Positions 17,940-27,732 of a stretch of 64,000 nucleotides of DNA are shown here, piece by piece. The notes below the pieces were generated by a model. It ran no database searches. It was not told the origin of the DNA and saw nothing but the letters and a program-made list of their open reading frames with translations. This DNA is from Sediminibacterium roseum (GTDB lineage: Bacteria; Bacteroidota; Bacteroidia; Chitinophagales; Chitinophagaceae), in contig NZ_JAACJS010000012.1 in the NCBI RefSeq assembly GCF_009939005.1, forward strand, positions 310,001 to 374,000. Reading direction: 5' to 3'. How positions within the stretch are numbered: position 1 is the stretch's first letter; each line of letters starts with the position of its first letter. The position numbers and the translations under genes are program-made.

Positions 17940-18350
17940 ATGTCAGATTTGTCCCAAAACTGCCTGATGATCGATGATGATCCGGATGACCATGAGATTT
18001 TCGAATTGTGTCTCCGGGAAGTAGCGCCTGGAATCGGGTTCCGCGCCTTAAGCAGCGGCCCGGAAGCCATTGGGGTTTTGACGTCAGAAAGTGCCTGCCT
18101 GCCGGGATGGATCTTCCTCGACATGAACATGCCGAGGATGAACGGGCTCGCCTGCCTCAAAGAACTACGCAGCATTGAGCGGCTGCAAAACACGCAGATC
18201 TACATGTTTTCAACCACCAAACAACACGATGCAGAAATGCAGGCAGCGTCATTGGGCGCCGCGGCATTTATTGTTAAACCGGAACGCCCGTCGGAACTCA
18301 GGCAATTGTTATCATCACTTTTTTCAGGAACAGGCAAATTTTTCTCTTGA
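17940..18350 (+). CDS. Single-domain response regulator
   Basis: 136 aa receiver domain only (CLMIDDDPDDHEIF acidic pocket; Asp in WIFLDMNMPRMNG; Lys in AAFIVKPERP). It has no output domain. This is the Rcp1-like type often paired in Bacteroidota with PAS kinases of the SHDLQEP class, as here. It is next to the kinase gene, separated by only two bases from its ATG start. Confidence 0.92.
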   Translation: MSDLSQNCLMIDDDPDDHEIFELCLREVAPGIGFRALSSGPEAIGVLTSESACLPGWIFLDMNMPRMNGLACLKELRSIERLQNTQIYMFSTTKQHDAEMQAASLGAAAFIVKPERPSELRQLLSSLFSGTGKFFS

Positions 18351-18352
18351 TT

Positions 18353-19882
18353 ATGACCACAGGCAAAACGTTACAGGCTTCGGATAACTCAGTGTACCGG
18401 CGGATGATCGAAGAGATCGAGGATTATGCGATCATTATGCTGGACCGCAAGGGGGTTATCCAGAACTGGAACCGTGGCGCCCAAAAGATCAAGCAGTATA
18501 CCGAACAGGAAGTGATCGGAAAGCACTTCAGTATATTTTATTTACCCGAAGATGCTGCCGCCGGTTTGCCGGAGACCCTGCTGGGAGCGGCGCTGCGCAA
18601 TGGCCGTGCCTATCACGAGGGCTGGCGCAAGCGAAAGGACGGGTCGCGCTTCTGGGGAAGCATTACAATTACCGCCATCCACGACGACGAGGGCGAAACA
18701 ACCGGCTTCTGCAAAGTAACACGCGACCTGACCGACCAGAAACACGCTGCGGATAACCTCCGCGAAAGCGAAGAACGATATGCGCGTATGGTGGCCGAAG
18801 TACAGGATTATGCCATCATCCTGTTAGATTCAAACGGTATCATCAAAAACTGGAACGCGGGCGCAGAGAAGATCAAAGGATACAAGGCAGAGGAGATCAT
18901 CGGGCAGCGCTTCGACCGCTTCTACAGTGATGCGGACAGGGAATCAGGATTGCCTTATCAACTGCTCGGTATCGCCACACGCGAGGGCCGCGCAACACAC
19001 GAAGGATGGCGCATACGGAAAGACGGCACGCGTTTCTGGGGAGGCATCATCATTACCGCGTTGCACGATCCGCAGGGAAATGTGATCGGTTTTACCAAGG
19101 TTACCCGCGACCTCACGCAAAAGAAGATAGCGGAAGATAAACTGGCCGCGTATACCGCAGAACTGGAACAGCAAAACCACGAACTGGAACAGTTCGCCTT
19201 TGTTGCCTCGCACGACCTGCAGGAACCGCTGCGCAAGATCCTCGCCTTTTCCGAATTGATACGCGGGCACATAGACGACAGGAATTTTGTAGACCGCTAC
19301 TTTGCCAAACTGGAGGCCTCCGCCATGCGCATGTCTGAACTGATCCGCGCCTTGCTTGCCTACAGCCGCATCGGCAGAGACGATGCCATAATGGACGAAG
19401 TTGACCTTTCAGCCGTACTGGCCGAAGTAACCAATGACCTGGAACTGCTGATCGAGGAAAAACAGGCCGTGATCAACATTGGCGAACTGCCGGTGCTGCG
19501 CGGCAACCATGTGCAGCTGCGGCAACTGTTCTTCAACCTTATGAGCAACGCGCTGAAGTTTTGTGAAGACAAACCCGTAATAACGGTAACTGCAGAAAAA
19601 ATGCCAGCGAACGAGATGCCGCCATGCAGTGCTGCCAGGGCCGGCCGCGACCATTATAGGATCGATGTAAAAGACAACGGCATCGGATTCGAACCCAAAT
19701 ATGCCGACCTTATTTTCTCGCTTTTCCGGCGCTTGCACGGACAACAGGAATATGCGGGAACAGGCATCGGCCTTGCACTCTGCAAAAAGATCTGTGATAA
19801 CCACCACGGCTGCATCAGTGCGCAGGGCACGCCGGGCGAAGGGTCAATTTTTTCGGTATGGCTTCCGTCTCAACACAGGTAA
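18353..19882 (+). CDS. Histidine kinase with two PAS domains
   Basis: 509 aa from ATG 18353 (a TTG at 18347 would overlap the receiver gene by four bases). No membrane segments. Two very similar PAS domains follow each other (about 10-130 and 135-255; both have GVI/GIIxNWNxGAxKIK and the EGWRxRKDGxRFWG motif), which looks like an internal duplication. Then HisKA with [11 protein letters not shown] and an ATPase domain with [18 protein letters not shown] and [11 protein letters not shown]. Together with the adjacent receiver it forms a cytosolic two-component pair; signal unknown. Confidence 0.93.
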   Translation: MTTGKTLQASDNSVYRRMIEEIEDYAIIMLDRKGVIQNWNRGAQKIKQYTEQEVIGKHFSIFYLPEDAAAGLPETLLGAALRNGRAYHEGWRKRKDGSRFWGSITITAIHDDEGETTGFCKVTRDLTDQKHAADNLRESEERYARMVAEVQDYAIILLDSNGIIKNWNAGAEKIKGYKAEEIIGQRFDRFYSDADRESGLPYQLLGIATREGRATHEGWRIRKDGTRFWGGIIITALHDPQGNVIGFTKVTRDLTQKKIAEDKLAAYTAELEQQNHELEQFAFVASHDLQEPLRKILAFSELIRGHIDDRNFVDRYFAKLEASAMRMSELIRALLAYSRIGRDDAIMDEVDLSAVLAEVTNDLELLIEEKQAVINIGELPVLRGNHVQLRQLFFNLMSNALKFCEDKPVITVTAEKMPANEMPPCSAARAGRDHYRIDVKDNGIGFEPKYADLIFSLFRRLHGQQEYAGTGIGLALCKKICDNHHGCISAQGTPGEGSIFSVWLPSQHR

Positions 19883-19915
19883 TGCGAAGCAGAAGCATGA
19901 GGGTTGTTGAACAGT

Positions 19916-20716
19916 TTACAACAATCCCATTTCGCATTGCCTGATCACGAGATCATCCTGCTTGAATTTTAATTTTAATTCTTCCTTGTATTTTTTCCAG
20001 AACGACGCATCTATGCTCGCTGCCATCACCTCGAAAACAATGATGGTGTCCCCTACTACTTTTTTGCCGTTTTTTTGCCAAAGTCCTTCGGCAGGCGACT
20101 GCGTGTAGATGGTTACCCCGCCAAACGTTCCCAGTAATTTTTCTTTCACCAGGTTGAAATAGGATTCAGGAAACAGGGCGCCCCTGTTGCTGTAAAGCGG
20201 CAGCAATAACTGGATCTGTTTGGTAGGTTCAGCATCCTGCCTGGCTGCCTGTATCAACCGTTTTGCGGCGTTGCTTCCGCGCCGCTGGAGCGGTGTGAAT
20301 TTCTTACCGGCCTGTGCGTTGTAATTGATGAAAAAGTTTTCAAGCTCCCTCACGATTTTCCCCGGCATTTGTTTGAGTTCCGATGTTGCCCCGTATTGCA
20401 CGGAAATCTCGGGTATGGCCACCAGACGGTCGTTCCTGATCGTTTCCCCGTTCTTTTCTTTCTGCTTTGCATTGATCACGCCGATGATCCTGCATTTGAC
20501 AGCGCAACCGGGAAAGGAAGGAAATTCCGAAACAACGACCACATCAAGCGGGTCGCCATCCTCTCCCTTTGTGCCGGGAACAAAACCAAAATCAAATGGG
20601 AAAACCAGTCCCGAAGGAAGTGCCTTCCTGAGTTCCAGTGTTCCTAGCTTGTGGTTGAAATCAAATTTCACACCATAGCCTTTCGGTGTTTCGATTATAC
20701 AGTTGATGGCTTCCAT
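19916..20716 (-). CDS. ppa: Family I inorganic pyrophosphatase with an extra C-terminal domain
   Basis: 266 aa from ATG 20716 (an ATG at 20728 adds four residues). Residues 1 to about 170 resemble family I pyrophosphatase: IETPKGYGVKF, FDFGFVPGT and the metal-binding EDGDPLDVVV. The second acidic segment differs from E. coli: the DxxGxDxK motif is replaced by a longer NGETIRNDRLVAIP. Such NDRL variants are, as I recall, a recognised subgroup. Residues about 175-266 (from IQLLLPLYSNRG to the end) form a separate small domain with FGGVTIYTQSPAEGLW and VVGDTIIVFEV, which resembles stand-alone uncharacterised proteins of about 100 aa. Family I enzymes are usually about 175-180 aa. Confidence 0.85.
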   Translation of the reverse strand: MEAINCIIETPKGYGVKFDFNHKLGTLELRKALPSGLVFPFDFGFVPGTKGEDGDPLDVVVVSEFPSFPGCAVKCRIIGVINAKQKEKNGETIRNDRLVAIPEISVQYGATSELKQMPGKIVRELENFFINYNAQAGKKFTPLQRRGSNAAKRLIQAARQDAEPTKQIQLLLPLYSNRGALFPESYFNLVKEKLLGTFGGVTIYTQSPAEGLWQKNGKKVVGDTIIVFEVMAASIDASFWKKYKEELKLKFKQDDLVIRQCEMGLL

Positions 20717-20778
20717 AAACCGGCACAACTAAAAATCCGCGCCAGCACCGGAACGATGACCAAAACTAAAATCTGCGC

Positions 20779-22155
20779 TTATTTGATCTCGCCTTTCAGG
20801 TACACCAAAGCTTTCTCCAGCACGGGATCTTTTTGGCTGATGAAGTCGCGTACCGTAGGGATCACTTCTATGTGCGGAACAACGCCAACGCCTACAAAGG
20901 GAGAACCATCCGGGTAAGTGTCTTTTTTGGTGCATACACGCGCGGTGATCCCGCCCACCAGGTCGAACTGGAATGGCTGGCCGGTGCTTCCGAAACTGCG
21001 GTCGCCGATCCTTTTCATATGCGGCTGGTTTGCTGCGCTGATGAGAAAATCTTCGGCTGCTGAAGCGGTATTGTTGCCAACAAGGATGGCCGTGGGTACA
21101 ACAAGCCGTTTGGCCGCGAGGCGGAAAGTATCCGGCGCATAATCAAACGCGTAATAATAATTGTCGTTGAACGTGCGGTAGCTTCTTTTGTTCCACTCGC
21201 TGTTAAGGGTGTCTTTCGGCGTTACGTATTTACCCCATGCCTTGAAAGCGGCCCTGTGCTCGCGGGTGAAATACCGCGAGTGCTGCATCACCGAATCCTG
21301 CATAAAATAACGGAGGATGTAGGTACCCACCCCGGTGCTGCCCCCGCCATTGTTACGCAGATCGATGATCAGCGCTTTTGCATCGTAGAGTTCCGGAAGT
21401 TTGGTATCAAATATAGAATCGATCGCAGGATTGCCAAATGAATTGAGCGAGAGGTATGCCACCTGCCCGGGGTACCATTTCAATTCAAGCAATGGTGTGT
21501 TCACAAACGCCGGGAAAAATGCAGTATCTGCCGTACGCTCGTGTGTGAGGTGAAGGGAGAATTCATTTCCATCCGGCTTGCGGAAGGTAACATCGTAGCT
21601 TGTTCCTATCAACCCATAGAGCAGGTTTTGTGCTGCAAGCCGTTTGCGTACGTAATCCGTGGAACTGCTGATATACGGCTCAACACTGTCGCGCATGTAC
21701 CGTTCCGTAGGCAGCCCGTTTACCGCGATCACCTCTGTGCCGATGGGAAACAATTCTGCCTGGCTCTTCAAACGGCGGTTGATGATGGCCTTGCCATCGA
21801 TGTATTCCAGTCCAAACCAATATTTGCCGAACATCTTTCCATACATCAAAGACCCGATGGAACCCGGTGCAAAAACATTCGTGTGCCCGTCGTTCAGCAA
21901 CGCGCAAAAACGCTGTAACAACCGGTAATACTCATAATCGTTCGGCGTTGCCTGAACCTGCGTGATGTACGCGCGGTAAGTACTGTCCCACATACGGCGG
22001 TCGACCTTGTCCAGGTACACAAAATTGTAATTCACTTCCTGCCAGAATTTCGAAAGGCCATATACCTTGTCGGCAGCACTGATGGTATTGGGAAGCGGCT
22101 GTGCATGTGCCGCCAATGAAGCAAAAAGCAAAACAGCGAGTAGTTGGTTTCTCAT
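20779..22155 (-). CDS. S41 family (C-terminal processing) peptidase, secreted
   Basis: 458 aa with a signal peptide (NQLLAVLLFASLAAHAQ). The N-terminal helical part holds the segment GLSKFWQEVNYNF and LLNDGHTNVF, typical of S41 peptidases of the TSPc class; a PDZ-like middle has GTEVIAVNGLP. The catalytic domain has IDLRNNGGGST and VGNNTASAAEDFL with the nucleophilic Ser. Probably periplasmic or envelope-bound. It follows its neighbour at 62 bp on the same strand; no functional link visible. Confidence 0.9.
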   Translation of the reverse strand: MRNQLLAVLLFASLAAHAQPLPNTISAADKVYGLSKFWQEVNYNFVYLDKVDRRMWDSTYRAYITQVQATPNDYEYYRLLQRFCALLNDGHTNVFAPGSIGSLMYGKMFGKYWFGLEYIDGKAIINRRLKSQAELFPIGTEVIAVNGLPTERYMRDSVEPYISSSTDYVRKRLAAQNLLYGLIGTSYDVTFRKPDGNEFSLHLTHERTADTAFFPAFVNTPLLELKWYPGQVAYLSLNSFGNPAIDSIFDTKLPELYDAKALIIDLRNNGGGSTGVGTYILRYFMQDSVMQHSRYFTREHRAAFKAWGKYVTPKDTLNSEWNKRSYRTFNDNYYYAFDYAPDTFRLAAKRLVVPTAILVGNNTASAAEDFLISAANQPHMKRIGDRSFGSTGQPFQFDLVGGITARVCTKKDTYPDGSPFVGVGVVPHIEVIPTVRDFISQKDPVLEKALVYLKGEIK

Positions 22156-22461
22156 AACGTGATGGAGTACTCCTTTGGTACGTATTTACCTAACGCAGTT
22201 GCATGGTTAAAGTTACAGGCCGGGCGTCAGAAATTACATGAACGCGACCTTCTCTTATCAATTTAAGGGGCGGTACTGCAATTTATATAATGTTATTGCA
22301 GAGATCTACACCAAATGCACCAAAACCACCACTTCTACTGTAATGTAGTTTGCCTGCCAGGCTTTCTACCCCATGCATATTGATTTGAGTCACAGGTAAT
22401 ACCCGCAATTTCATGAGCGCGAAAAAAGTAATAACTTCCCGTTTTAAAACGAGGTCACAAG
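22156..22461. other. Intergenic stretch, no gene
   Basis: 306 bp between the divergent S41 peptidase and five-PAS kinase genes. No open frame of note, no RNA gene and no clear palindrome. It probably holds both promoters. Confidence 0.5.
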
Positions 22462-25221
22462 TTGGAAACCGGCCAGAAGCACCCACATAGCAAACCCAAT
22501 GCGACAGACACCGCGGCGTATCTGCAACTGATCGAGGAATCTGTTCCTGCCATGATGTTTTTCATCGATGATGAACAACGCTATCGTTTTTACAATGCTG
22601 TTTTTAAAAAATGGTTCAAAGTAAACGATGGGGAAGCCATCGGAAAAACCGTTAGGGAATTCATAGGCGAAAAATCCTATGCTACGGTACGCCCTTACCT
22701 CGAAAGAGCCTATAACGGAGAAACGGTTCGCTACCAGGTGCATGCGCCGGCGAAGATCGGCGAAGACAGGTGGCTGGATATTGTTTACACGCCCCGCATA
22801 GACGCGAACCGGCGTGTACTGGGTATCATCGTTCACGCGACAGACATCACGCAGTTGAAAAATACAGAAACATCCCTCAAACGCAGTGAGGCCCGTTTCC
22901 GCACATTGGTGCAGGAAGCACCTGTTGCAACCTGTCTTTTTACCGGCAAGGATTTTACCATCACGCTGGCCAATGAACGCATGCTGGGCGTTTGGGGAAA
23001 AGATGCTTCGGTGATCGGACTGCCGCTGCGCGATGCATTACCGGAGCTGAAGGGACAGCCGTTTCTCGACTTACTTGACCATGTATACGAAACAGGCGAG
23101 GCCTACCACGACGAAGCCGCGGAAGCAAAACTCATGGTGAACGGGGTGCTCGGCACTTATTATTTCAACTACACCTACAAACCCCTGCTGGATGAAAATG
23201 GAAAGGTCTACGCGATAATGGACATGGCGGTGGACGTAACGGAACAGGTGTTGCTGCAAAAAGAGCTGAAAGAAAGAGACGCGAGGTTCCGCGCCATGCT
23301 CGAGCAGGCTCCTGTTGCAATGCTGTTGCTGCGTGGTGAGGACCTGGTCCTGGATATGGCCAATGACGCGATGCTGGAAATGATGGGAAGAGACGCAAGC
23401 GTGATCGGCAAACCGATGCTCGAATTCATGCCCGAACTTGAAGGACAGAAAGTGCTGGAGATTATGAAGAACGTGTACTACACGGGAGAGCCGCATCACA
23501 TCCACAATGCACCTGTTACCATTGTAAAAGACGGCCTACCTAAACAGGGCTATTACACCGTGTCTTATGTGCCGGTTAAAGAAAACGGCAAAACGACCGG
23601 TGTCCTGGAAGTTGCGCTTGATGTAACGATCCGTTATGAAACGCAACAGCAACTGGAAAAGAGCCGCAACGAATTACTCGCATCTTTCAACGATGCACCT
23701 GTAGCGATCGCCCTGATCGGTGCAGACCCGGCACTCACTTTCCGGATGGCCAACCGCAAATACCTTGAACTGGTGGGACGGCCGAACGCAGAAGTGGTAA
23801 ACAAACCGTTGCTGGTGGCCCTACCCGATATCGAGGGCCAGGGCTTTGTTGAGATATTACGTGATGTGATCGCCACAGGCGATCCATTTATTTCAAATGA
23901 ACACCCTGCGGAAATCTATTTCGAGGGCAAGCCAAAAAAATTGATCCTGAATTTCACCTACCAGCCGATGCGCGACGAGCACGGCGTGGTTACGGGCATC
24001 CTCGCTGTATTGATCGATGTTACCGAGCAGGTTGTTTCCAGGCAAAGGATCGAATCCAAAGAAAAAGAACTGCGTGACCTGATCACCGCCTCACCCATCG
24101 GTATCTGCGTAGTAAGCGGTTCTCCTGTGATGGTGGAAGAAGTGAACGATCGCTTCGAGATCATTTCCGGAAAAACACGGGCACAGTTTTTAGCTGCCCC
24201 CTACTGGACGGTACTCAAAGAAGCAGCGCCGATTTTCGAACCGATCCTTGACAATGTTTTCAAGACCGGCGTAAAGTACACAACCGCAGAAAGCGAAGTG
24301 GTGCTGTTACGGGCCGGTAAGGAGGAAAAGGTTTACCTCACTTTTGAATACATACCGGTAAAGGACAACAATGACCTCGTTACCAAAGTAATTGTGATGG
24401 CGGTAGAAGTAACACACCAGGTTGAGATACGCAGGGAGATCGAAGCAGCGGTTGCCGCGCGGACAAAAGAGCTCGCGGAACTAAACATAAGCCTTACAAG
24501 ATCAAACGAAGAACTTGAACAGTTCGCCTATATCGCTTCGCACGACTTGCAGGAACCCGTTCGCAAGATCAGCACTTTCTCCCGGTTGCTCGAGCAGAAT
24601 CTCGGGCAGCTCGATGAAAAAGCAAAACTCTATTTTCAAAAGATCTACAGTTCTACCGACAGGATGGTAAAACTTATCCGCGATGTGCTGGCCTATTCGC
24701 AGGTGTACAAGGACATAGACGGCTTTAACTCCGTGGATCTGAATGAGCTGTTCAAATCGCTGGAAAATGATTTTGAATTACAGATAGCGCAGACAAAAGC
24801 AACGCTTCGCATTGGTGCATTGCCGGTGGTTCGAGGTATTCATTCTCAACTTGCGCAGGTATTCGGTAACCTGATGTCCAATTCGTTAAAATACATCCGG
24901 CCCGGCATAGACCCGGTAATAACAGTTGAGGTGAAAAAGGCAACGCAGCAGGAAGTGGCGCTGCATCCTTCCATTGCACAACACACCAGGTATCACCACA
25001 TCACTTTTTCCGACAACGGCATCGGCTTCGGGCAGGAACATGCGGATACGATTTTTAAAATCTTCCAGCGTTTACACGGCAAGGAACAATTTGAAGGAAC
25101 GGGCATCGGGTTGTCGATCGTACGAAAGATCGTTCAGCAGCACCAGGGGCACATCTCAGCTGAGCCGGGGAAAAACGGTGGCGCCGTGTTCAATGTACTG
25201 TTGCCTTTTGCCGAGGATTAA
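22462..25221 (+). CDS. Histidine kinase with five PAS domains
   Basis: 919 aa, starting at TTG 22462; the next in-frame ATG lies inside the first PAS domain, so the TTG start is preferred. No membrane helices. Five PAS domains run from residue 15 to about 660; domains 2 to 4 share the APVA ... MANxxxLxxxGR ... LPxxEGQ pattern, pointing to serial duplication. A coiled coil, HisKA (SHDLQEPVRKI) and ATPase domain (NLMSNSLKY, DNGIGFGQEH, GTGIGLSIVRK) complete it. No receiver gene is adjacent, so the partner is elsewhere. Probably a cytosolic sensor of several inputs. Confidence 0.92.
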   Translation: METGQKHPHSKPNATDTAAYLQLIEESVPAMMFFIDDEQRYRFYNAVFKKWFKVNDGEAIGKTVREFIGEKSYATVRPYLERAYNGETVRYQVHAPAKIGEDRWLDIVYTPRIDANRRVLGIIVHATDITQLKNTETSLKRSEARFRTLVQEAPVATCLFTGKDFTITLANERMLGVWGKDASVIGLPLRDALPELKGQPFLDLLDHVYETGEAYHDEAAEAKLMVNGVLGTYYFNYTYKPLLDENGKVYAIMDMAVDVTEQVLLQKELKERDARFRAMLEQAPVAMLLLRGEDLVLDMANDAMLEMMGRDASVIGKPMLEFMPELEGQKVLEIMKNVYYTGEPHHIHNAPVTIVKDGLPKQGYYTVSYVPVKENGKTTGVLEVALDVTIRYETQQQLEKSRNELLASFNDAPVAIALIGADPALTFRMANRKYLELVGRPNAEVVNKPLLVALPDIEGQGFVEILRDVIATGDPFISNEHPAEIYFEGKPKKLILNFTYQPMRDEHGVVTGILAVLIDVTEQVVSRQRIESKEKELRDLITASPIGICVVSGSPVMVEEVNDRFEIISGKTRAQFLAAPYWTVLKEAAPIFEPILDNVFKTGVKYTTAESEVVLLRAGKEEKVYLTFEYIPVKDNNDLVTKVIVMAVEVTHQVEIRREIEAAVAARTKELAELNISLTRSNEELEQFAYIASHDLQEPVRKISTFSRLLEQNLGQLDEKAKLYFQKIYSSTDRMVKLIRDVLAYSQVYKDIDGFNSVDLNELFKSLENDFELQIAQTKATLRIGALPVVRGIHSQLAQVFGNLMSNSLKYIRPGIDPVITVEVKKATQQEVALHPSIAQHTRYHHITFSDNGIGFGQEHADTIFKIFQRLHGKEQFEGTGIGLSIVRKIVQQHQGHISAEPGKNGGAVFNVLLPFAED

Positions 25222-25327
25222 CAGGCAGCGATGCCGGATGCTCCTATTTCGGGAAGAATGGAATGATTTCCTGCAGAAAATCATTAGCACAAATACGGGA
25301 ATGTCAGTAATTTTCTAAAAAAACAAG

Positions 25328-25756
25328 ATGACAGCCTACAAGAGAGCATTCTTCTTTGTCGTCACAAGCTTCTTATTGTCTTTCTCTCCAGGAAACAAAT
25401 CAGTTGTCTTTTGTAAAAAAGAATACTTACAGTCTGCGGTAAAGGTTTACCTGAAAGACGAAAACCTGGAAGCCACAATGATGCGAGTGACCGATAAAAA
25501 ATCCAGGAAAACCGTCTTTGGTTATTTTGTAAGCGCTGTTCGTAACGACACCAATTTTATTTACAGCAAGATAACCCAGTCAGGAGATACGATCTTTAAT
25601 AAAACGTATCGATCTTATAAAATATCTCCCGGCGAGGATTCCACAATCTCCACATACATCTGTAAGAAGAAGGGCATCCTGTTCTACAGTTACCAAAGAT
25701 ATTGGAATGGCCAAATGATCGAGCATAGGTATTTCAATAAAGTGATGGGACTATAA
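25328..25756 (+). CDS. Uncharacterised secreted protein
   Basis: 142 aa, not recognised. A probable signal peptide (AFFFVVTSFLLSFSPG) precedes a beta-rich, lysine- and tyrosine-rich domain with alternating polar and aromatic residues (YFVSAVRNDTNFIYSKITQ). It is AT-richer than the genes to its left. The short, basic, repeat-free protein resembles many lineage-specific Bacteroidota envelope proteins. Not clearly in an operon. Confidence 0.6.
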   Translation: MTAYKRAFFFVVTSFLLSFSPGNKSVVFCKKEYLQSAVKVYLKDENLEATMMRVTDKKSRKTVFGYFVSAVRNDTNFIYSKITQSGDTIFNKTYRSYKISPGEDSTISTYICKKKGILFYSYQRYWNGQMIEHRYFNKVMGL

Positions 25757-25929
25757 TCAGGAAGAGGGAATGATGAAATTTACCGGGTCTCTATAGCTTA
25801 TTTTTTCTCCTGATAATAAAAATCCTAAGTTCTTTCAGCATCTAGTTACCACCGTAATTTTGGCTTGGCTTTGTCAGAAGAACTACAACAGGACATATAA
25901 GAAATGAACCCTTCTCAATTTTTTTTCTG

Positions 25930-26274
25930 ATGCGCTACCAGGTCTATGTGATAGAACTTTCTAAAAAGGTGTTTACCGAAAACGCCCGCTTCCGCGCAGC
26001 CAATCCGCAATTCAATGGTGTGCTGGAATGCCTTTACGTGGGTATGACATCCAAAACGCCCCAGGAACGATTTCATCAACACAAAACAGCTTACCGCAAC
26101 AAAAAAGGAATCAACCTTTCTGCCTATCTCCCACACAAATACGGCAGCTATCTGCGCCCCAGCCTCTATGACCACATCAATGCAAAACCAATGACAAGGC
26201 AGGAAGCGCTTCGGATGGAAGAAAAATTAAGCATGGAACTCAGGCGAAAAGGGTACGCTGTATGGTTTAATTAG
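25930..26274 (+). CDS. GIY-YIG-like nuclease-fold protein
   Basis: 114 aa. The sequence follows the GIY-YIG pattern: VYVIEL as first strand, LECLYVGMTSKTPQERFHQH as second strand and the Arg/His helix, and a Glu in ALRMEEKLSMELRRKGY as possible metal ligand. There is an insertion of about 30 residues (AYRNKKGINLSAYLPHKYG) between these. The first strand has VYVIEL where catalytic members have the GIY tripeptide, so activity is uncertain. It stands alone just left of the island-like segment. Function unknown; members elsewhere act in DNA repair, restriction or mobile elements. Confidence 0.7.
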   Translation: MRYQVYVIELSKKVFTENARFRAANPQFNGVLECLYVGMTSKTPQERFHQHKTAYRNKKGINLSAYLPHKYGSYLRPSLYDHINAKPMTRQEALRMEEKLSMELRRKGYAVWFN

Positions 26275-26281
26275 ACACGGC

Positions 26282-26366
26282 AAACATCAAATAGCCTGAA
26301 AAACATGCTTTTTACAGCAGTATTCAGGCTTTTGCGTTCAATTGAATCTTCGATTAGTCGGGACGA
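26282..26366. repeat. Left copy of direct repeat, att-like, ends with tRNA-Pro 3' bases
   Basis: 85 bp matching 34589-34672. Positions 26293-26339 are identical to 34601-34647 (47 bp); the rest differs in a few bases. It contains the terminator-like AGCCTGAA/TTCAGGCT hairpin and ends in TAGTCGGGACGA, the final bases of the tRNA-Pro gene read on the plus strand. The similarity stops there, so this copy has no complete tRNA. Confidence 0.8.
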
Positions 26367-26988
26367 TAACCCTCAATCTATAGTTTCAATAGGCTAAAAA
26401 ACAACGAGTTGCGTCTTTTGCTTTTTATCAAGGCGACCTCCAAGGCCGAGCTATTTATGTTAAATTGATACAATTTGGTATCATTTCTACACCATTGCGG
26501 AGTAAAAGAGCTTTTGTCAAGTACAATTTTAAGAATTCCAGCGTTGAAATATCAGATATCTACAAATTGTTTTGTCATGAAATTCGTTTACAGAATCGAT
26601 GAAAGCAAAGAACCTTGAATAATTTCAGTTCACAACTAAGTTCAAGGAAACTTTATTCTGCGGTCTGTTACCAAGATCAATCTTCAAATGACTTGGCAAG
26701 ACAATGTGGCCTGCCGAACGTTCATCCAAACCAATTATACCCTGTATCGCACCGGGTTTTAGAAAAATCTAGTATGCGCATTCACTTGCAGTAATAAACC
26801 ACCAAGATAAAACGGCGTACAGATTACTGAAAAGATTCCAACGAATAATAAATAAGTAGACCACGAAAAAGACGAGCAAATGCTCTTCTTTACCACACAA
26901 AGATTAATTGAAATATGGATTGTTTTTTTATGGACGGGTGCATTAGCAAAAATAGAATCCACGAAATTTTACAAGCTTACAATTAAAT
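26367..26988. other. AT-rich stretch without a supported gene
   Basis: About 620 bp inside the left end of the island-like segment. Short open frames on both strands (for example 26759-26962 minus) look random. The DNA may be decayed mobile-element sequence, but I recognise no coding remnant. Confidence 0.5.
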
Positions 26989-27732
26989 CTAAAGCAATTG
27001 CCGAAGATAACCGATTCTCAAATTGCCTTTTGTTTGCCGATAAAGAATCTGTACCTTTTTTTCATATCCAGCGAGTGAGATTTTTTTACCACTGACTTGT
27101 TTTTGTTTCATAACCTGCTCGTCAGGGCTGATAAGTTCAAAGCTGGTGGCAAAAAGCGACAGGTTAAGGCGCGGCACTACCAATCCTAAAATCATACCGG
27201 GGAGGCCGTGTAACTGTAAAGGACCTCCGGACACCTGCAGCTGCGGGGAGAAAAAAGCGATAACGTAAATTGAGTCATACACGATGGCTTCAGCCCTTAC
27301 ACAATCGAACCCTGCGATATCTCTTGTTTCTGACCTGATCTTCCACAATATTTTTGGCAATGAATCTTTAACCAGCGAAACATCAGTTTGAAGATTTGCC
27401 TGCCGTTCAAACAAACCAGAAGAAAGATCCATCCGAAACACATCGGCTTCAGATTTTTCATCAGGCAGGATAGAATTGGGCGGAGCGGCCTTTTCTAACT
27501 CGTAAAGGCTCATTTTTTCTGTGAAAGAAAGCGAAAAGTAACTGTTGTGGAATTGCGGGATACTGTTGCGGAAATTTTCCATTTCCGTTCCTGCAATTTC
27601 CCTATGAAGAGAAATCTTTTTTTCGAAATGAATCTTGCCGGCTTTGATGATCTGAGTTTGTGAAAACACGTTGATGTGTGCTATCTGTAACAGCAAACAC
27701 CACAACAAAAAAGGAAAGCATTGTCTAATCAT
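26989..27732 (-). CDS. GLPGLI family protein
   Basis: 247 aa. Signal peptide (LLWCLLLQIAHINVFSQ) and the motif that names the family, GLPGMILGL, at about residue 178. Function of the family is unknown; its genes commonly follow genes for large TonB-type barrels, as here. It overlaps the upstream barrel gene by eight bases, so they are co-translated. Probably periplasmic or outer-membrane associated. It is the last gene of the cluster that starts with the cysteine-rich peptide. Confidence 0.9.
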   Translation of the reverse strand: MIRQCFPFLLWCLLLQIAHINVFSQTQIIKAGKIHFEKKISLHREIAGTEMENFRNSIPQFHNSYFSLSFTEKMSLYELEKAAPPNSILPDEKSEADVFRMDLSSGLFERQANLQTDVSLVKDSLPKILWKIRSETRDIAGFDCVRAEAIVYDSIYVIAFFSPQLQVSGGPLQLHGLPGMILGLVVPRLNLSLFATSFELISPDEQVMKQKQVSGKKISLAGYEKKVQILYRQTKGNLRIGYLRQLL

